Of a stretch of 64,000 bases of DNA, positions 12,712-23,622 are shown one piece after another. Origin of the DNA: Ifrita kowaldi. Its lineage: Eukaryota > Chordata > Aves > Passeriformes > Cinclosomatidae. Position 1 is the first letter of the stretch. Each line of letters starts with the position of its first letter. The notes under the pieces were generated by a model, which did no database searches, had not been told where the DNA came from, and worked only from the letters and a program-made list of their open reading frames with translations. The stretch lies in NCBI GenBank assembly GCA_013398055.1, contig VZRS01006544.1, forward strand, positions 434,258-498,257, given 5' to 3'. Made by a program: the position numbers and the translations under genes.

Positions 12712-13294
12712 GGGCATCAGGCCCAGCATCACCAGCCAGGCAAGGGAGGGGATTGTCCCGCTCTGCTCTGCACTGGGGCAGCCTCTTCTTGGGGCCTGTG
12801 TGCAGTTTTGGGTGCCACAATGTAAGAAAGATATAAAGCTGTTAGAAAGTGTAAAAAGGAGAGCCATGAAGATGGTGAAGGGCCTTGAGGGGAAGCCAAA
12901 TGAGGAGCAGCTGAGGTCACTTGGTCTGGAGGAGACTGAGATGACATCTCATTGCAGCCTACAGCTTCCTTGTGAGGGGAAGAGGAAGGGCAGACCCTGA
13001 TCTCTTCTCTCTGGCACCCAGTGACAGGATCTTAGGGAATGGCCTGAAGTTGTGTCAGGGGAGGTTTAGGTTGGCTATTAAGAAAAGATTCTTCACCTAG
13101 AGGGTGGTTGGGCACTGGAACAGGCTCCCCAGGGAAGTGATCACAGCACCAGCCTGACAGAGTTCAAGACGTGTTTGGACAATGCTCTCAGGCACAGGGT
13201 GTGACTCTTGGGGTTGCCCTGTGAAGCCCCAGGAGCTGGACTTTGATGATCCTTATGGGTCCCTTCCAATTCAGGATATTCTGTGATTCTTTCT
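12712..13294 (+). mobile_element. CR1 LINE 3' end (plus orientation)
   Basis: It begins near 'ggggcatcaggcccagcatc' and follows the avian CR1 3' portion: 'gtgcagttttgggtgccaca', 'ggggaggtttaggttggcta', 'actggaacaggctccccagg', 'gggtcccttccaattcagga'. It ends in the CR1 3' octamer-like repeat 'attctgtgattctttctgtg'. It is 5'-truncated, with small frame-breaking changes. It stands head to head with the CR1 at 11880-12711, so the two make a long imperfect inverted repeat with about four in five bases matching by eye. Confidence 0.9.
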
Positions 13295-14147
13295 GTGCAC
13301 CAATGGTAAACAACATAATTCATCAACATTTTAGCAGTACTTAAGACTCTATTACACACAGTTCAAGTCAAGAAAGCCATGGAGATAAAAACTGCCCTCA
13401 AAAATCTAGTCAAGAGGGGCTCTGTGACAAAACAGCTTCTGAACACTGAAAGTGAGAAACCACTGCACTTGAAAACAAAGTGCCTTCAGTTCTACCAAAT
13501 GTACTATTACACCGGATGCATGTTAAATTTGTTTACATGTTACTTTTTATAGCCAGTTTCAAACTGAGGCATTTAATCTTTCCTTAGATAAGTAAAATGA
13601 ATTAATTACTATCAAATCCTAGACACATTTATGCGTTTTGTCACAACAGTAATTTACATGTCCTCCCTAAGAGAGAACTTGTACAACTCTGAATAGAAAA
13701 ATGCAGTTGACTACATTGTCTGAAAGCTTAAAAGCTCGCCTAATTAAAATCATTCCTTATTTCTATAGCAGCTTGTTAAAACCAAACAGCTTCTTTCTCT
13801 GCACTAAATAAGGTTAGGTCCAACTCTTCCCTGCATCACAGCCACATGCATCACCTTGCCTCTAGTACATTAGAGACATGTAAGTCCAAAAGAGCTTTAA
13901 CTTAAATCACTGGAAGATCAACATGCACACACACACAGAGGATCAACAGAACCAGCTTACATCCTGTAACATGGCTTCTATACAAAAAGCAAGAGGCAAT
14001 TCACACAGACTCTGAAACCACATACTTTTCACGGAAGAAAATTCACTACCACTCAGGGTACTTTCCACTGCAAATGTGAAATTCATAATGGAGAGTCTGG
14101 TCGGTTACATTCTAAGCATTTTACAAAGTAAATTCAAAACAGGTTAC
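13295..14147. other. Non-coding DNA, nothing recognised
   Basis: A short CA-rich run (about 13923-13936) is the only simple feature. No exon or repeat was recognised. Confidence 0.5.
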
Positions 14148-14224
14148 CTTTAATTACAAAATAACGAGTAATTCTTCTCTGTCTTCGTCTGAGGTCAAGA
14201 GAATGGCAAGATGAACTATACATC
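14148..14224 (-). CDS. Candidate internal exon (4th of a chain), unidentified gene
   Basis: On the minus strand a pyrimidine-rich tract and TATAG acceptor precede 14224, and an AAAG|GTAACC donor follows 14148. One frame stays open for 25 codons, with a basic stretch LRRRQRRITRYFVIK. Entry needs two bases from the previous exon, which the exon at 14543-14651 supplies if its GTATAA donor is used. If that exon instead uses its stronger-looking GTGAGT donor, the frame here reaches a TAA after 23 codons, giving an alternative terminus. I do not recognise the protein. The support is splice sites plus phase only. Confidence 0.25.
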
Positions 14225-14542
14225 CTATAAGATGGAAAACAGGCTTCAATAGAGTTTGCCTCTCAACTAACTCTAAATTCATCAGTGTTTTCATAATATA
14301 TAGTCAAAAGTAAGCTGTTTTGGAAAAAAAAAAAGCTTTAACCAAAGTATTACCCTGCTGAACAGGAAGCCTATCATGCTTGCAATGTGTTTAACACACA
14401 CCCAAGTGGCAATGCAAAGGTAAACCCTCTTCATATGAAGCTTCCTAACAAATCTCAGGTATCTGAAGATGACATGCGAGCCACAATAAAATGGCAGTCT
14501 AATTGGAAATTATAAGCAGTATCTTTTTCTGTCCAGTTATAC

Positions 14543-14651
14543 TCACTTAGTGCTTCATGGTTTTTTTTCACGTAACTACTGTATAAATACTTTATGCCAG
14601 GACTGGACTTCTCTGTGTTGACCAATACCCCATAAGAACATCTGGGTTCAA
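14543..14651 (-). CDS. Candidate internal exon (3rd of a chain), unidentified gene
   Basis: On the minus strand a GTCTATTTTTGCAG acceptor precedes 14651. Two overlapping donors follow: GTGAGT after position 14547 and GTATAA after 14543. The open frame encodes EPRCSYGVLVNTEKSSPGIK followed by YLYSSYVKKNHEALS. Two bases at the start complete the codon left by the exon at 15178-15278. The choice of donor decides whether the next exon stays open. The product is not recognised. Confidence 0.28.
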
Positions 14652-15177
14652 CTGCAAAAATAGACATATCTGACAGTCATGTTCCCAGTTACGTGACGGA
14701 GTATGCAATTAAGAACTGGGCAGCATACTGACTGAGTTCCAATTATAACTAAGCCATCAAATTCAAGACTTCCTGAAAAGAAAAAAAGACATTTTCATTA
14801 AAATATATATTCTTCCTATCCTTCACTAGCATAGCAGCACAGTCAACAACACACACACCATTTTAATTTCTATTTATATAGTAAAGTACAGGCATCGGAA
14901 TGCATGAGAATTAAACCCAGAAAAGGGCTCAAACTGCTACAATTTATTACCCACAAACCATTTTCTTACAGGTATAACTGTATAATCCCATTGAGTTCAC
15001 AGCTACACACTCACAAGACTCCAGTCAGTCAGTTACCAGGATGACTTCTGAGTATCTGTGCTGCAAGTACAATAATACAGCTAAACAAAATAGAATTACT
15101 TGCAGCCTGAGAATTTCACAAAGCAGCCAATTAAATGTACAAGTCAATAAGACTACAATTATGACAAAAAAAGTTAC

Positions 15178-15278
15178 CTATAATAGGATAATAAGATAAT
15201 GAGATTGCTCTTAACCGAAGTATCAAGATTCTGGCTACATCTTGAACCAACAGAGCACAGAACCTCCAACTACTTCCT
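15178..15278 (-). CDS. Candidate internal exon (2nd of a chain), unidentified gene
   Basis: On the minus strand the acceptor is TGACAATGTCAG before 15278, downstream of a T-rich tract, and the donor is ATAG|GTAACT after 15178. A single frame is open for 33 codons (GSSWRFCALLVQDVARILIL, then RLRAISLSYYPII). It is rich in hydrophobic residues with regularly spaced arginines, as in a helical repeat. One base at entry completes the codon left by the exon at 15444-15570, and one G is left for the next exon. The other two frames hit stops. The product is not recognised. Confidence 0.28.
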
Positions 15279-15443
15279 CTGACATTGTCAGTAACAAAAA
15301 AAACCCCCAACACCCTGCAGTGTCAATGTATCAGCACATTACAACTCCTCACACCCGAAAAAAACCCTGCCATCACAACCTTTCATCTTTCTTGGCACTG
15401 TGAGAAAACAGCATAAAGGTCATGGAAAACAAACTTCACTCAC

Positions 15444-15570
15444 ATTCTTACAGGTGTCTCCTCCATATTAAAGCTGAAGAGCACCACAGAGAACCTTTTG
15501 GTGCCTTTGCAACAGAACACTTGAGTTCCCACACCTCTGAAGTCAACATTTTTCAGCAGTATAGTCACTT
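15444..15570 (-). CDS. Candidate internal exon (1st of a chain), unidentified gene
   Basis: On the minus strand a TTTTGTTTTTAAATAG acceptor precedes 15570. The donor is GTGAGT after 15444, with an alternative GTAAGA after 15452. The only open frame gives 41 codons beginning VTILLKNVDFRGVGTQVFCC and continuing KGTKRFSVVLFSFNMEETPV, a pattern like beta strands. Entry phase needs one base from an upstream exon that I did not find. The exit phase (two bases) fits the next candidate exon. The four exons lie within 1.5 kb and join without a frame break, which is more than isolated chance frames would be expected to do, but it is not proof. Confidence 0.3.
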
Positions 15571-18484
15571 CTATTTAAAAACAAAATAACACTTTGGGTT
15601 TACTGTTTACATACCAAAATTGAAAATCAGAAGAAATACAGGATAATTGAACTACATAGGAAAGACAGAATTGAGTAAGATCCTGGGGTTTTTTTCCTTT
15701 TATTTTTTTTGGGCTATGCAGCTACTGCAAAGAATTTAAAAGAAAACAAAATCCTGAAGGCTCAGCTAAGTAGTTCTACATTCAAACAAGCTTAAAAAGA
15801 TTTACCAACTATAGGGTCAAAAGTAAGAAGCTACAGTCAAAATCTGTCTTTTTTATATCATAATCTATTTTCCAAATGTATTAAGAAAAAATAATCTTTA
15901 ATGTGAACTTGTAGTCATTCAACCAAGATTCAGCAAATTCTAAACCCACACACTTGATTTGTCATGTATTTTGGCTGCTAAGTCTGACTCTAAAGGAGTG
16001 ATGTGCTACCTTATTATTATTTTTTAAAAGATTTCCCTTGGGATTGCACAGCAAAGGAATGAGTATGTAGCCTATCTTACACAGGAAGGAGAGATTTTTA
16101 TCCTTAAAAACAGGAGGTTCGCCCACATGATCACCTGGGACAAACTTGGCCAGTGCAAGCAGGCTAGAAGGTTATAGGAGCCTGGGAATGTTTAACATCA
16201 AGAAAGTAATTACAGCCCAGCAAGATCAGAAGGAATTACTCAGGAAATGTGAACAGTAACCCTTTCATGCCAAAAAAAATCATGAAAAAGTGAGCTCTCA
16301 GCTGCCAGACTATAAGGCTGTACAAACCAATTGCATAATGCAGGAATGGAAAAAACACTATATATTACTAGGCTATAAATTCCCAAGGATGTGATAAAGC
16401 TACACCTCCATGAAAAGAACAAAACCCCTGGTCTTTCTTCTTGCCATGTATATGCAGTATAATTAAAGCCCAGAACAAACATGAAAAGGTTGCAAACACC
16501 ACACAAGGATGGTCAGCTGTCTCTTTTGGACTTTTTCTTTAAATTTATGCTGACCAAACAGTGTTCCCTCTATAAGATGGTCAAAAACCTTGTTCTTATT
16601 TAGTCATAGAAAACTTCTGTCCAAAATATGTAGCACATTATTCAACCAAGAATGCTAACTCTCTGTTACCTATTCCATAAAAATGAATCTCCCAAATTCT
16701 GAAATAAACCACATAACTCAGCAGAATGGGCTCTAAGTACTCCATATATTTGTTGGTGAAACAATTTCTATTCTCTGGGGACATGGGGGAATTTGAGTGA
16801 TCTGACTGTAGTTCAGTCTAGTTAGAAAGCCTCCAAGTGTCATTTTGGAAAGTGAACATGCCTGTTCTTCACACAGAACTGGGATCCATTTTAGTGAGAT
16901 GAGATTTTTTTAAGCTCCTCGCTAAGGAACATTGCATTCCTTTAAACCTACCAAGACATAATGCTGCACATAACCCCAGACAGACAAGAGATGAGCAATA
17001 AAGCAACCAAGCACTAGTGCTTTTATTAATTTATTGATTAAAATTACCATGAATATATTCTCATTAAACAGAAATAAGCTCCCCTAAAACGAGTGCTAGT
17101 GTGTATCTGCTCTACTGAAAAATGACATAAGAAGATACTTTTAAAATTATAAAAAACAAACAATGAATTATCTTATTTAAGCAACATGCTCCTTTAGCTG
17201 TTCTTAAAATTACAAATCAGAACAGCATCTTCACATATTGCATTGCCAAAACCAGTATACCATACCATCACTTTAGCTTCTTTTCTTCCAACCTTGTCAC
17301 TCAGGTGTTCCCCTCTACCTTCCTTTACTACCAAAGCCTTTCTTTTCTCATCTCTTCTGTTGGATTCTGCTTTGTTTCCTTTTCCTTGCCTTCACATCTA
17401 AGGTGGGTGGGATTTTGCATCACTAAAGCCACATGAACAACCAATTCCTGGATGGCTGAAGTCTAGTCAGCTACCTGCTCAGTGGAATTTCTAAATAAAT
17501 AAAATCAAGGGGCAAAAAAGAAAATACAAAAGCAGCACATGAGAATTTCAAACACAGGCATGCAAACAGGGCAGAGAAGGTGCAGTACAGAAATAACACA
17601 GACAAAAAGTAATTGCTGACATTATGGCCTATACAAGTAACTGTAACTCCCATTCTTCAGGAGATAAAACTGAAACATGAAACAATTATATTTTCTATTA
17701 TTTTACTGAGAAGAAGGCTGAAAAGAGAGACAAGCACTGTGACCTCACTCTGGAGACAAAGGGAAAGTTCCATTTTCTCCTGCACTAAACTTAATCCCAC
17801 TTCTAAGGGTTGGTGATTTGCAAAAATAAACTGAACTAGCTTTCCCAGTCAACACACGTTCTTCAAAGATTAAAGTCACTTCTCCTAAATTTGTCTGTCT
17901 CCACAGCAGATTAAAGATTCCGCAGTACAATAGTCATACAAGATGTTAGCCAAAAAAACTGCAATAGTGGATGAGCCACTAGTTTTTCAGCAGCTATAAA
18001 TGCAACACAAATCTATGCTCAGCATGTAACAGTGTTTGTTGATAGGTCAGAAAAAAATATTTCAGTATTATCGCCAGATATTCTGCTTTCAAAGTACTTG
18101 TATGTGTAAAGCAAAAATAGTCTCAGTGATATTGTACAGCTTTCAGTTCAATGTGCTTTTACCCCAGCCTATTTTCAGCCAGATGAACTGGCTGAAGTCT
18201 GTCAGGAGCCAGGAGCTACCTACAAGTGCTATTACCGTGCAAATGAGTTGGTGGCAACAGCCCTGGGAAGGGTTCCCTGTAGCTCCCAAGTGTAGGCAAC
18301 ACATCAGAAACTGAGCATTCCTTTCAACACAGGAACTCGTAGCTGACTCATCTGCTGCACCCTGAAGCAGCACTGTGGCTCACAACAGTGGGCACTGCAT
18401 AGGATTCCTTTGCAAATCGACATTTTCCACCTGACCACATCTGCTCTTTGTGAAACCTCTTCAGAATTTATATCTGAAAACTAG
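15571..18484. other. Non-coding DNA, nothing firm
   Basis: A lysine/arginine-rich open frame on the minus strand near 17250-17400 has a possible ATG|GTATGG donor but no good acceptor. No repeat was recognised. Confidence 0.45.
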
Positions 18485-18546
18485 TAGGAGTTGAACTCAG
18501 TGATGCTTGTGGGCTCCTTCCAACTCAGGATATTCCACAATTCTAG
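18485..18546 (+). mobile_element. CR1 LINE 3' terminus, very short
   Basis: 'gagttgaactcagtgatgct' followed by 'tgtgggctccttccaactca' and 'ggatattccacaattct' is the last ~60 bases of a bird CR1. Everything upstream is missing, so this is an extreme 5' truncation. Confidence 0.8.
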
Positions 18547-21500
18547 TGTACCACTACAAGTAATGCTTTTTGATTGGGAGGTTACTGGCATTCATCTTCT
18601 AGAAAGAAACGTAATTAACTTTTAAAACCTTAAAAGTAAAAAATGTCATATTCTGTGAAACACGCTTTGTAATGAAAAAGTGAATGCCAAAGACACTAGT
18701 TTTGAAAATTACTATGCTTCTAAATACAGTTATTTGTAATATGACTAGATTTCAGTAGAAATTTAAAACTTTCTCTTTTGGGGACATCTACAATCAGTCA
18801 ACCCAACACGAGTTAATATTCCCACCCAGTGCCTTCCTCACTGCAAGTATACACATTAAACATTTTCTCCTGCCCAATACAGAGCAGCTTTCTAAAGATA
18901 ATTGCCCCAGACTGAATTATCAGGTAACCACACCATTCACAGACAAGTGCTGGAGAGAGAGGCCACTAAAGAAAACCTGAAAATGTTCTCTGTAAATATC
19001 CTCCAAAAAGGCAAGCATGGCTATTCTCTCTCAACCAGTACCAACCTCTCTGAATTCTTTACCTACTAATTTTGCAATTATTAATCAACATTTTAGAAAT
19101 GGTCTTTCTAGTGTTTTGTGTCTGAAATGTTATAAAGAGACAATTCAAATAAGTTGTGTTCATTATTGAACAGCACACGCTTTAAAACATAATTCCACTT
19201 AGACAAAAGAAGGCTAACATGCCCAAGTTTATTGTCTCTCATCACTGAAATCCCTCAGGGTTAAATAAGACCCAGGATACTTAGCCTGTCCTATCCCCCT
19301 GATAAGACAGGACAGTTGCAATAGTATATAGGTACAGTCCACTTTACAAATTATTTTTTTACTTTTTGTTGTCTAGTGGGAAGATGCTTTACAAATTATT
19401 AGATATTACCATCAAGACAATACTCTTTTTCCTTGACTTGCATTTTTGACAGTCAAAACCCATTATTTCATGGTTAAAATCCATTATTCTACAACTTCTG
19501 TAATCAAGATTTCATAGTTCTTGATTTTTTTGCTTTTCCAAAATGAACAGCCTCCTGGAACAGGAAGAGACTTATGTAAAACAAACCAGTTCTATATTCT
19601 ATATTCAATTTTGTTAGCATTATTCTTAATCTAAGGAATTTTTCTGCTTATCAAAAGCTGATCAGCTAAATCTTTCAAAGGTATCTGCATTTCTGTAAGT
19701 GTAGAATAATTTTAAAATTGAAAAAGAAAAGTAAGAGTTTGGTCTGTTTTAATCTTGAACAAGTTTTCTTGTCTCAAAATTGAACAGAAATTTCACTTTC
19801 CAATGAACATCAATACTTTATACCAAATATTTTAAGATTTTTAGATGCAAAAGACACCTTCAAAAAGGTTTCAAAACTTTTACAGTGAATTAGATCAATT
19901 ACACCTTAGTAACACCCTAGACCAGCTCTCCTCACAATACACAGCTATCTTCAAAGCTAGTACATAAATGTAGGTTTGACACTTGCATGAAATCATGAAA
20001 AAAGAAATAAAACAGGTAGATCCTTGATCTAGCCTAAACAGACTCTACAGTTTCATGCTTCTTCTGAAGCAAAATCTTATAATGTAAAAGAAACCTTACA
20101 AAGTCTTAATTACTTAAATGATCTAGAACACAATCTTTAAATACAGAATCCACAACTCAACCATTTTTCTAACTTTTCTAATGTGGTCATGAAATCTTTC
20201 TGACACAACAAAGAATTTGACAGCCAGATGAAAAATACCTGTAAGAAATTGAGTTCAGGGCAAACATAAAAGATGTTACTCAAACACACCCAAACTGTTA
20301 GTTTCACCAGCTCACCTTAGGCAGAACATGCCCTAAACTGGTAAGACGTGAAAAATCCTGCACTGGACTAGACTAACTCAGTGCCTGAATAACCCTCCCA
20401 GCAGCTGTTGATCAAACCTGGCTTCCTTATCATTTAGGAAATCAAGAAGTCTCCACTCAATCCTCTTGGAGCAGCTCTGACCACAATTATCTCCAGGCCT
20501 GTCACTTTCAAGTCACTGAAATTAGCTGTCTAACCAAGAAACTCAATATGCTACAGCCAACAGGCAAGCTAGTCTGTCCTGTTTTCTTTTAGCAGTGCAC
20601 TGACATTTTTTATCAGCAAAAGACATGGGAAGATTTGCTCTCAAACCTGAGCAGCACACTCCACTCAGGACTTTGAAGAGAACAGAGCATGTACATTACA
20701 TACCTTACACATCCAATACTTTTGTCAACTCACCTCACTATACTGATTGCTTTTGAAAAACAAAGTCAGACTTTATATTCTTACTAAATGCACAATAACA
20801 TACATTCCTTTTATTTCAAATCCCAGCTCCCCAGCAAATGCTAAGAGCTACTACCAGAGCTAGACAAGAGTCCAGCTTCACCACCATTATAGAAGACCCA
20901 AAGCAGGAGTCAACATGGTTTACTGAAACACTGACACAAGACTAATGAGAACCATCTCAAGGAAAAGTAGATTTATTACTGTCCTCCCCTCCAGACCACT
21001 GTATAAATAAAACTTTTTCATCACAGAAAAAGACAAAAATTCCTCCAGAAATTATCAAGTACACCATTCTACACATACAACAACAGAGAATTGACACAAT
21101 TTTCAAATACAGCAACCTATACTCAAACTTATGTAAATATGATGTAAGTTACATTGTATTTATGTTTCTATAAACTATACTGTGGCAATATATACTCTTG
21201 TAGTGCAAGTAGATGATGAATGAAAAACAAGATGTGAGAAAGAAAGACAAACAAACAAGTAATCAGTCTGCTAACTACGAAACCACACCAGGTGTTTTCA
21301 GAAATGGCCCACGATAAGATAAGATTTAAAGAAAAAAAAAAAAAAAAAGCCACAGGTGACTTTTGGAGCTTTCTGTTCATTTACAAAAGTGGAAAGAAAT
21401 AATCCAAAGCAACAAACTTCTCCAGGATCCCACATACATCTGGAACCCACCAGATTATGTAAAGACTGGAAACATGTAGTGGTGGCTTTTAAATGCATAT

Positions 21501-23508
21501 TTTTCAAATAGTGACAATCCCAAATACCAAAGCTCACTTTTCAGATGTTCCAACCCTAAATAATGTTTAAAATGTGACCATTATTTTAGGCTCATCATCC
21601 CTGGCAGAGTACCTCTCAATTACTGAAGTTTTTCTGCCTTGACAGGGGAATTCCATTTCTAGGATTCATGCAGAGAAAATGTTTCAGTATAAATCGTGGC
21701 TATTCTAAGCCAGGAAAATGTCCCACGGATCGCTAAGTTACCGTCTTTCAGGCAAGTTCTCCATAATTAAGGTATCAATTATAATTTCACAGGCATATTT
21801 TATTTTATAAATAAACTCTGTTTCCACAATTTGAGCTGTGGGAAAGAATGTCTGCGTCAAGGCATCAACCCTTGCAGCACGGCAAGTTTTGAACTGAATG
21901 CCAGCTCTAAATGTTATAATACAGATTCTAGCATGGAAAAAATAGGAGGAAGACTTCCCTCTCACCCCCAAATTCCCACAAGCCTTCTGAATTTTTTTAT
22001 TCCTGTCACGGCACCTCCCTGACATCTGCTCTTTGCTGCTCTAAAGCCAAATACAACAAATTTAACTCAATCTGCTGCTAAAGACACCAAAAGTAAAAAC
22101 TGCAGCCTCCGTTAAATGGAGGGAAAAGGACGTTTCAGTGGGAATGAGCAAAAGCTGAATCTGCAGTCTTTTCCTGCTGAACACTGCTTCTGATGCTTTT
22201 ATCACAGAGTTTTATATTTGAGTTTGATGGAGACTGAAAGCAAACAGTTTCTAAGACTTGAACCATGCCAAGAGAAAAGACTGGCAGAGCGACAAGCATG
22301 CTCATTTAATTAAGATACCCCCACTGCTATTTTTATGACTTTTTACATACTTGCTGGGAGTTGGCAGGGTGACACAGAAGGCCAGCGTTAGCTCATTTCA
22401 TCCTCCCAAAATATTCCATCACTCTAGGTACAGAACAAACTTGTGTACTGACTTGAATTAAATTACTGCAGGAACACCAACTGAACGCAGGAGCCCAGGC
22501 AATAGAAAAATCAAAGCTGAACAGGACAGTGCCTCATGAGTGACAAGTCACAAAAACAACTGGCCTACGTAAATTCTTTCCAATTTGATGAGGACCCTGA
22601 TGTTAATCCCAAAAACCTCTTCTCCAATGTCCCCATCTACAAGAAAAACAAAGTAAATCAGTGGATCCTCTCAAGGGACCTAGACATATTACCTAGTGGG
22701 TATCTCACCTAGATATAATCCAATACAGGGAAAGAAAGCAAACAAATTAGTGAGATGCTGTAACTATTTCTCCCATAAACAAACTAGGGATAGACTTAAT
22801 TCATTGACTCAGACCATCAACATAGTTTTTTGAGGAGCTTTATTAAAAATCATGATGGAAAAAATAATTTTGCAAGTGACAAAAAGATGAGGGATTACAT
22901 TCTTTCAGGAGAAAAGGTAACTTGAGCCTGTGGAAATATTCTTGCACTCTAACTTATCCAATTTCTATTAGAATTTTTCTAAACTAAAAATATCCCTAGA
23001 CCGCAGAACTCAGTCTTATCAGTTTAAGAAATATATCCTTTCTCAAGTTTCCTTTCTCACTTTGCCATCCTAGTTTCACAGAATGTCCCCTTACTCTTAT
23101 AGCATGAACCAACAAACGCTTTTGAGTTACTTCTCTCAAACAATTCATCACTCTGTGTACTTGTGTTATATTTCTCCATATTCACTGCCTTTCAAAGGCT
23201 ACACAATCTCTTTTGTTCCAATTCCTCTTCACAAAAGCAAATTTCCATCCCCCCAGATTCCTCTTTTAGACTCTTCCCCGATTCCCGTCTTCCCTACATC
23301 CTTTTTAGAGGCATCCAGCACCACATCCACTGTGATGGCATGCTGTATGACAGTAAGATACTGATTTTTACCATAGCATTTTATACTCCATCACACTGTT
23401 TACTTTGATTGCAAGTACAAACACAGGTATCACAAGTTAAGAGAGCTCCCAGAAACAAGATTCTTAACACGCAGCCCCCTGCTTTGAGTATGTGGCATTA
23501 CTAACATG
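18547..23508. other. AT-rich non-coding DNA
   Basis: No exon or transposon was recognised. A 17-base A run lies at 21332-21348. Confidence 0.5.
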
Positions 23509-23622
23509 TCAAGACATCATTTGGGGCCAGGTAGTCCTTGCTTTTTCATCCTTCAGCGCAATTCTTTCTTGCATCTCACCCATTACAGTCTGCAAATCTT
23601 TGTCACTTGCCAAGCAGGGTAT
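23509..23622 (-). CDS. Weak candidate exon with coiled-coil-like frame
   Basis: On the minus strand a TTTTCTTTCTGGGCAG acceptor precedes 23622. The following frame is open for 37 codons to a TGA at 23509-23511. It contains SDKDLQTVMGEMQERIALKD, a charged, helix-like stretch. No good GT donor was found before the stop, so it would have to be a terminal or alternative exon. It has no phase link to the other candidates and no recognised family. Confidence 0.15.
   Translation of the reverse strand: MPCLASDKDLQTVMGEMQERIALKDEKARTTWPQMMS

Noticed and set aside
12155..13000. Frames of 118-183 codons on both strands
   Set aside because: They lie inside the two CR1 copies and partly read through Ns; they are element remnants or antisense shadows.
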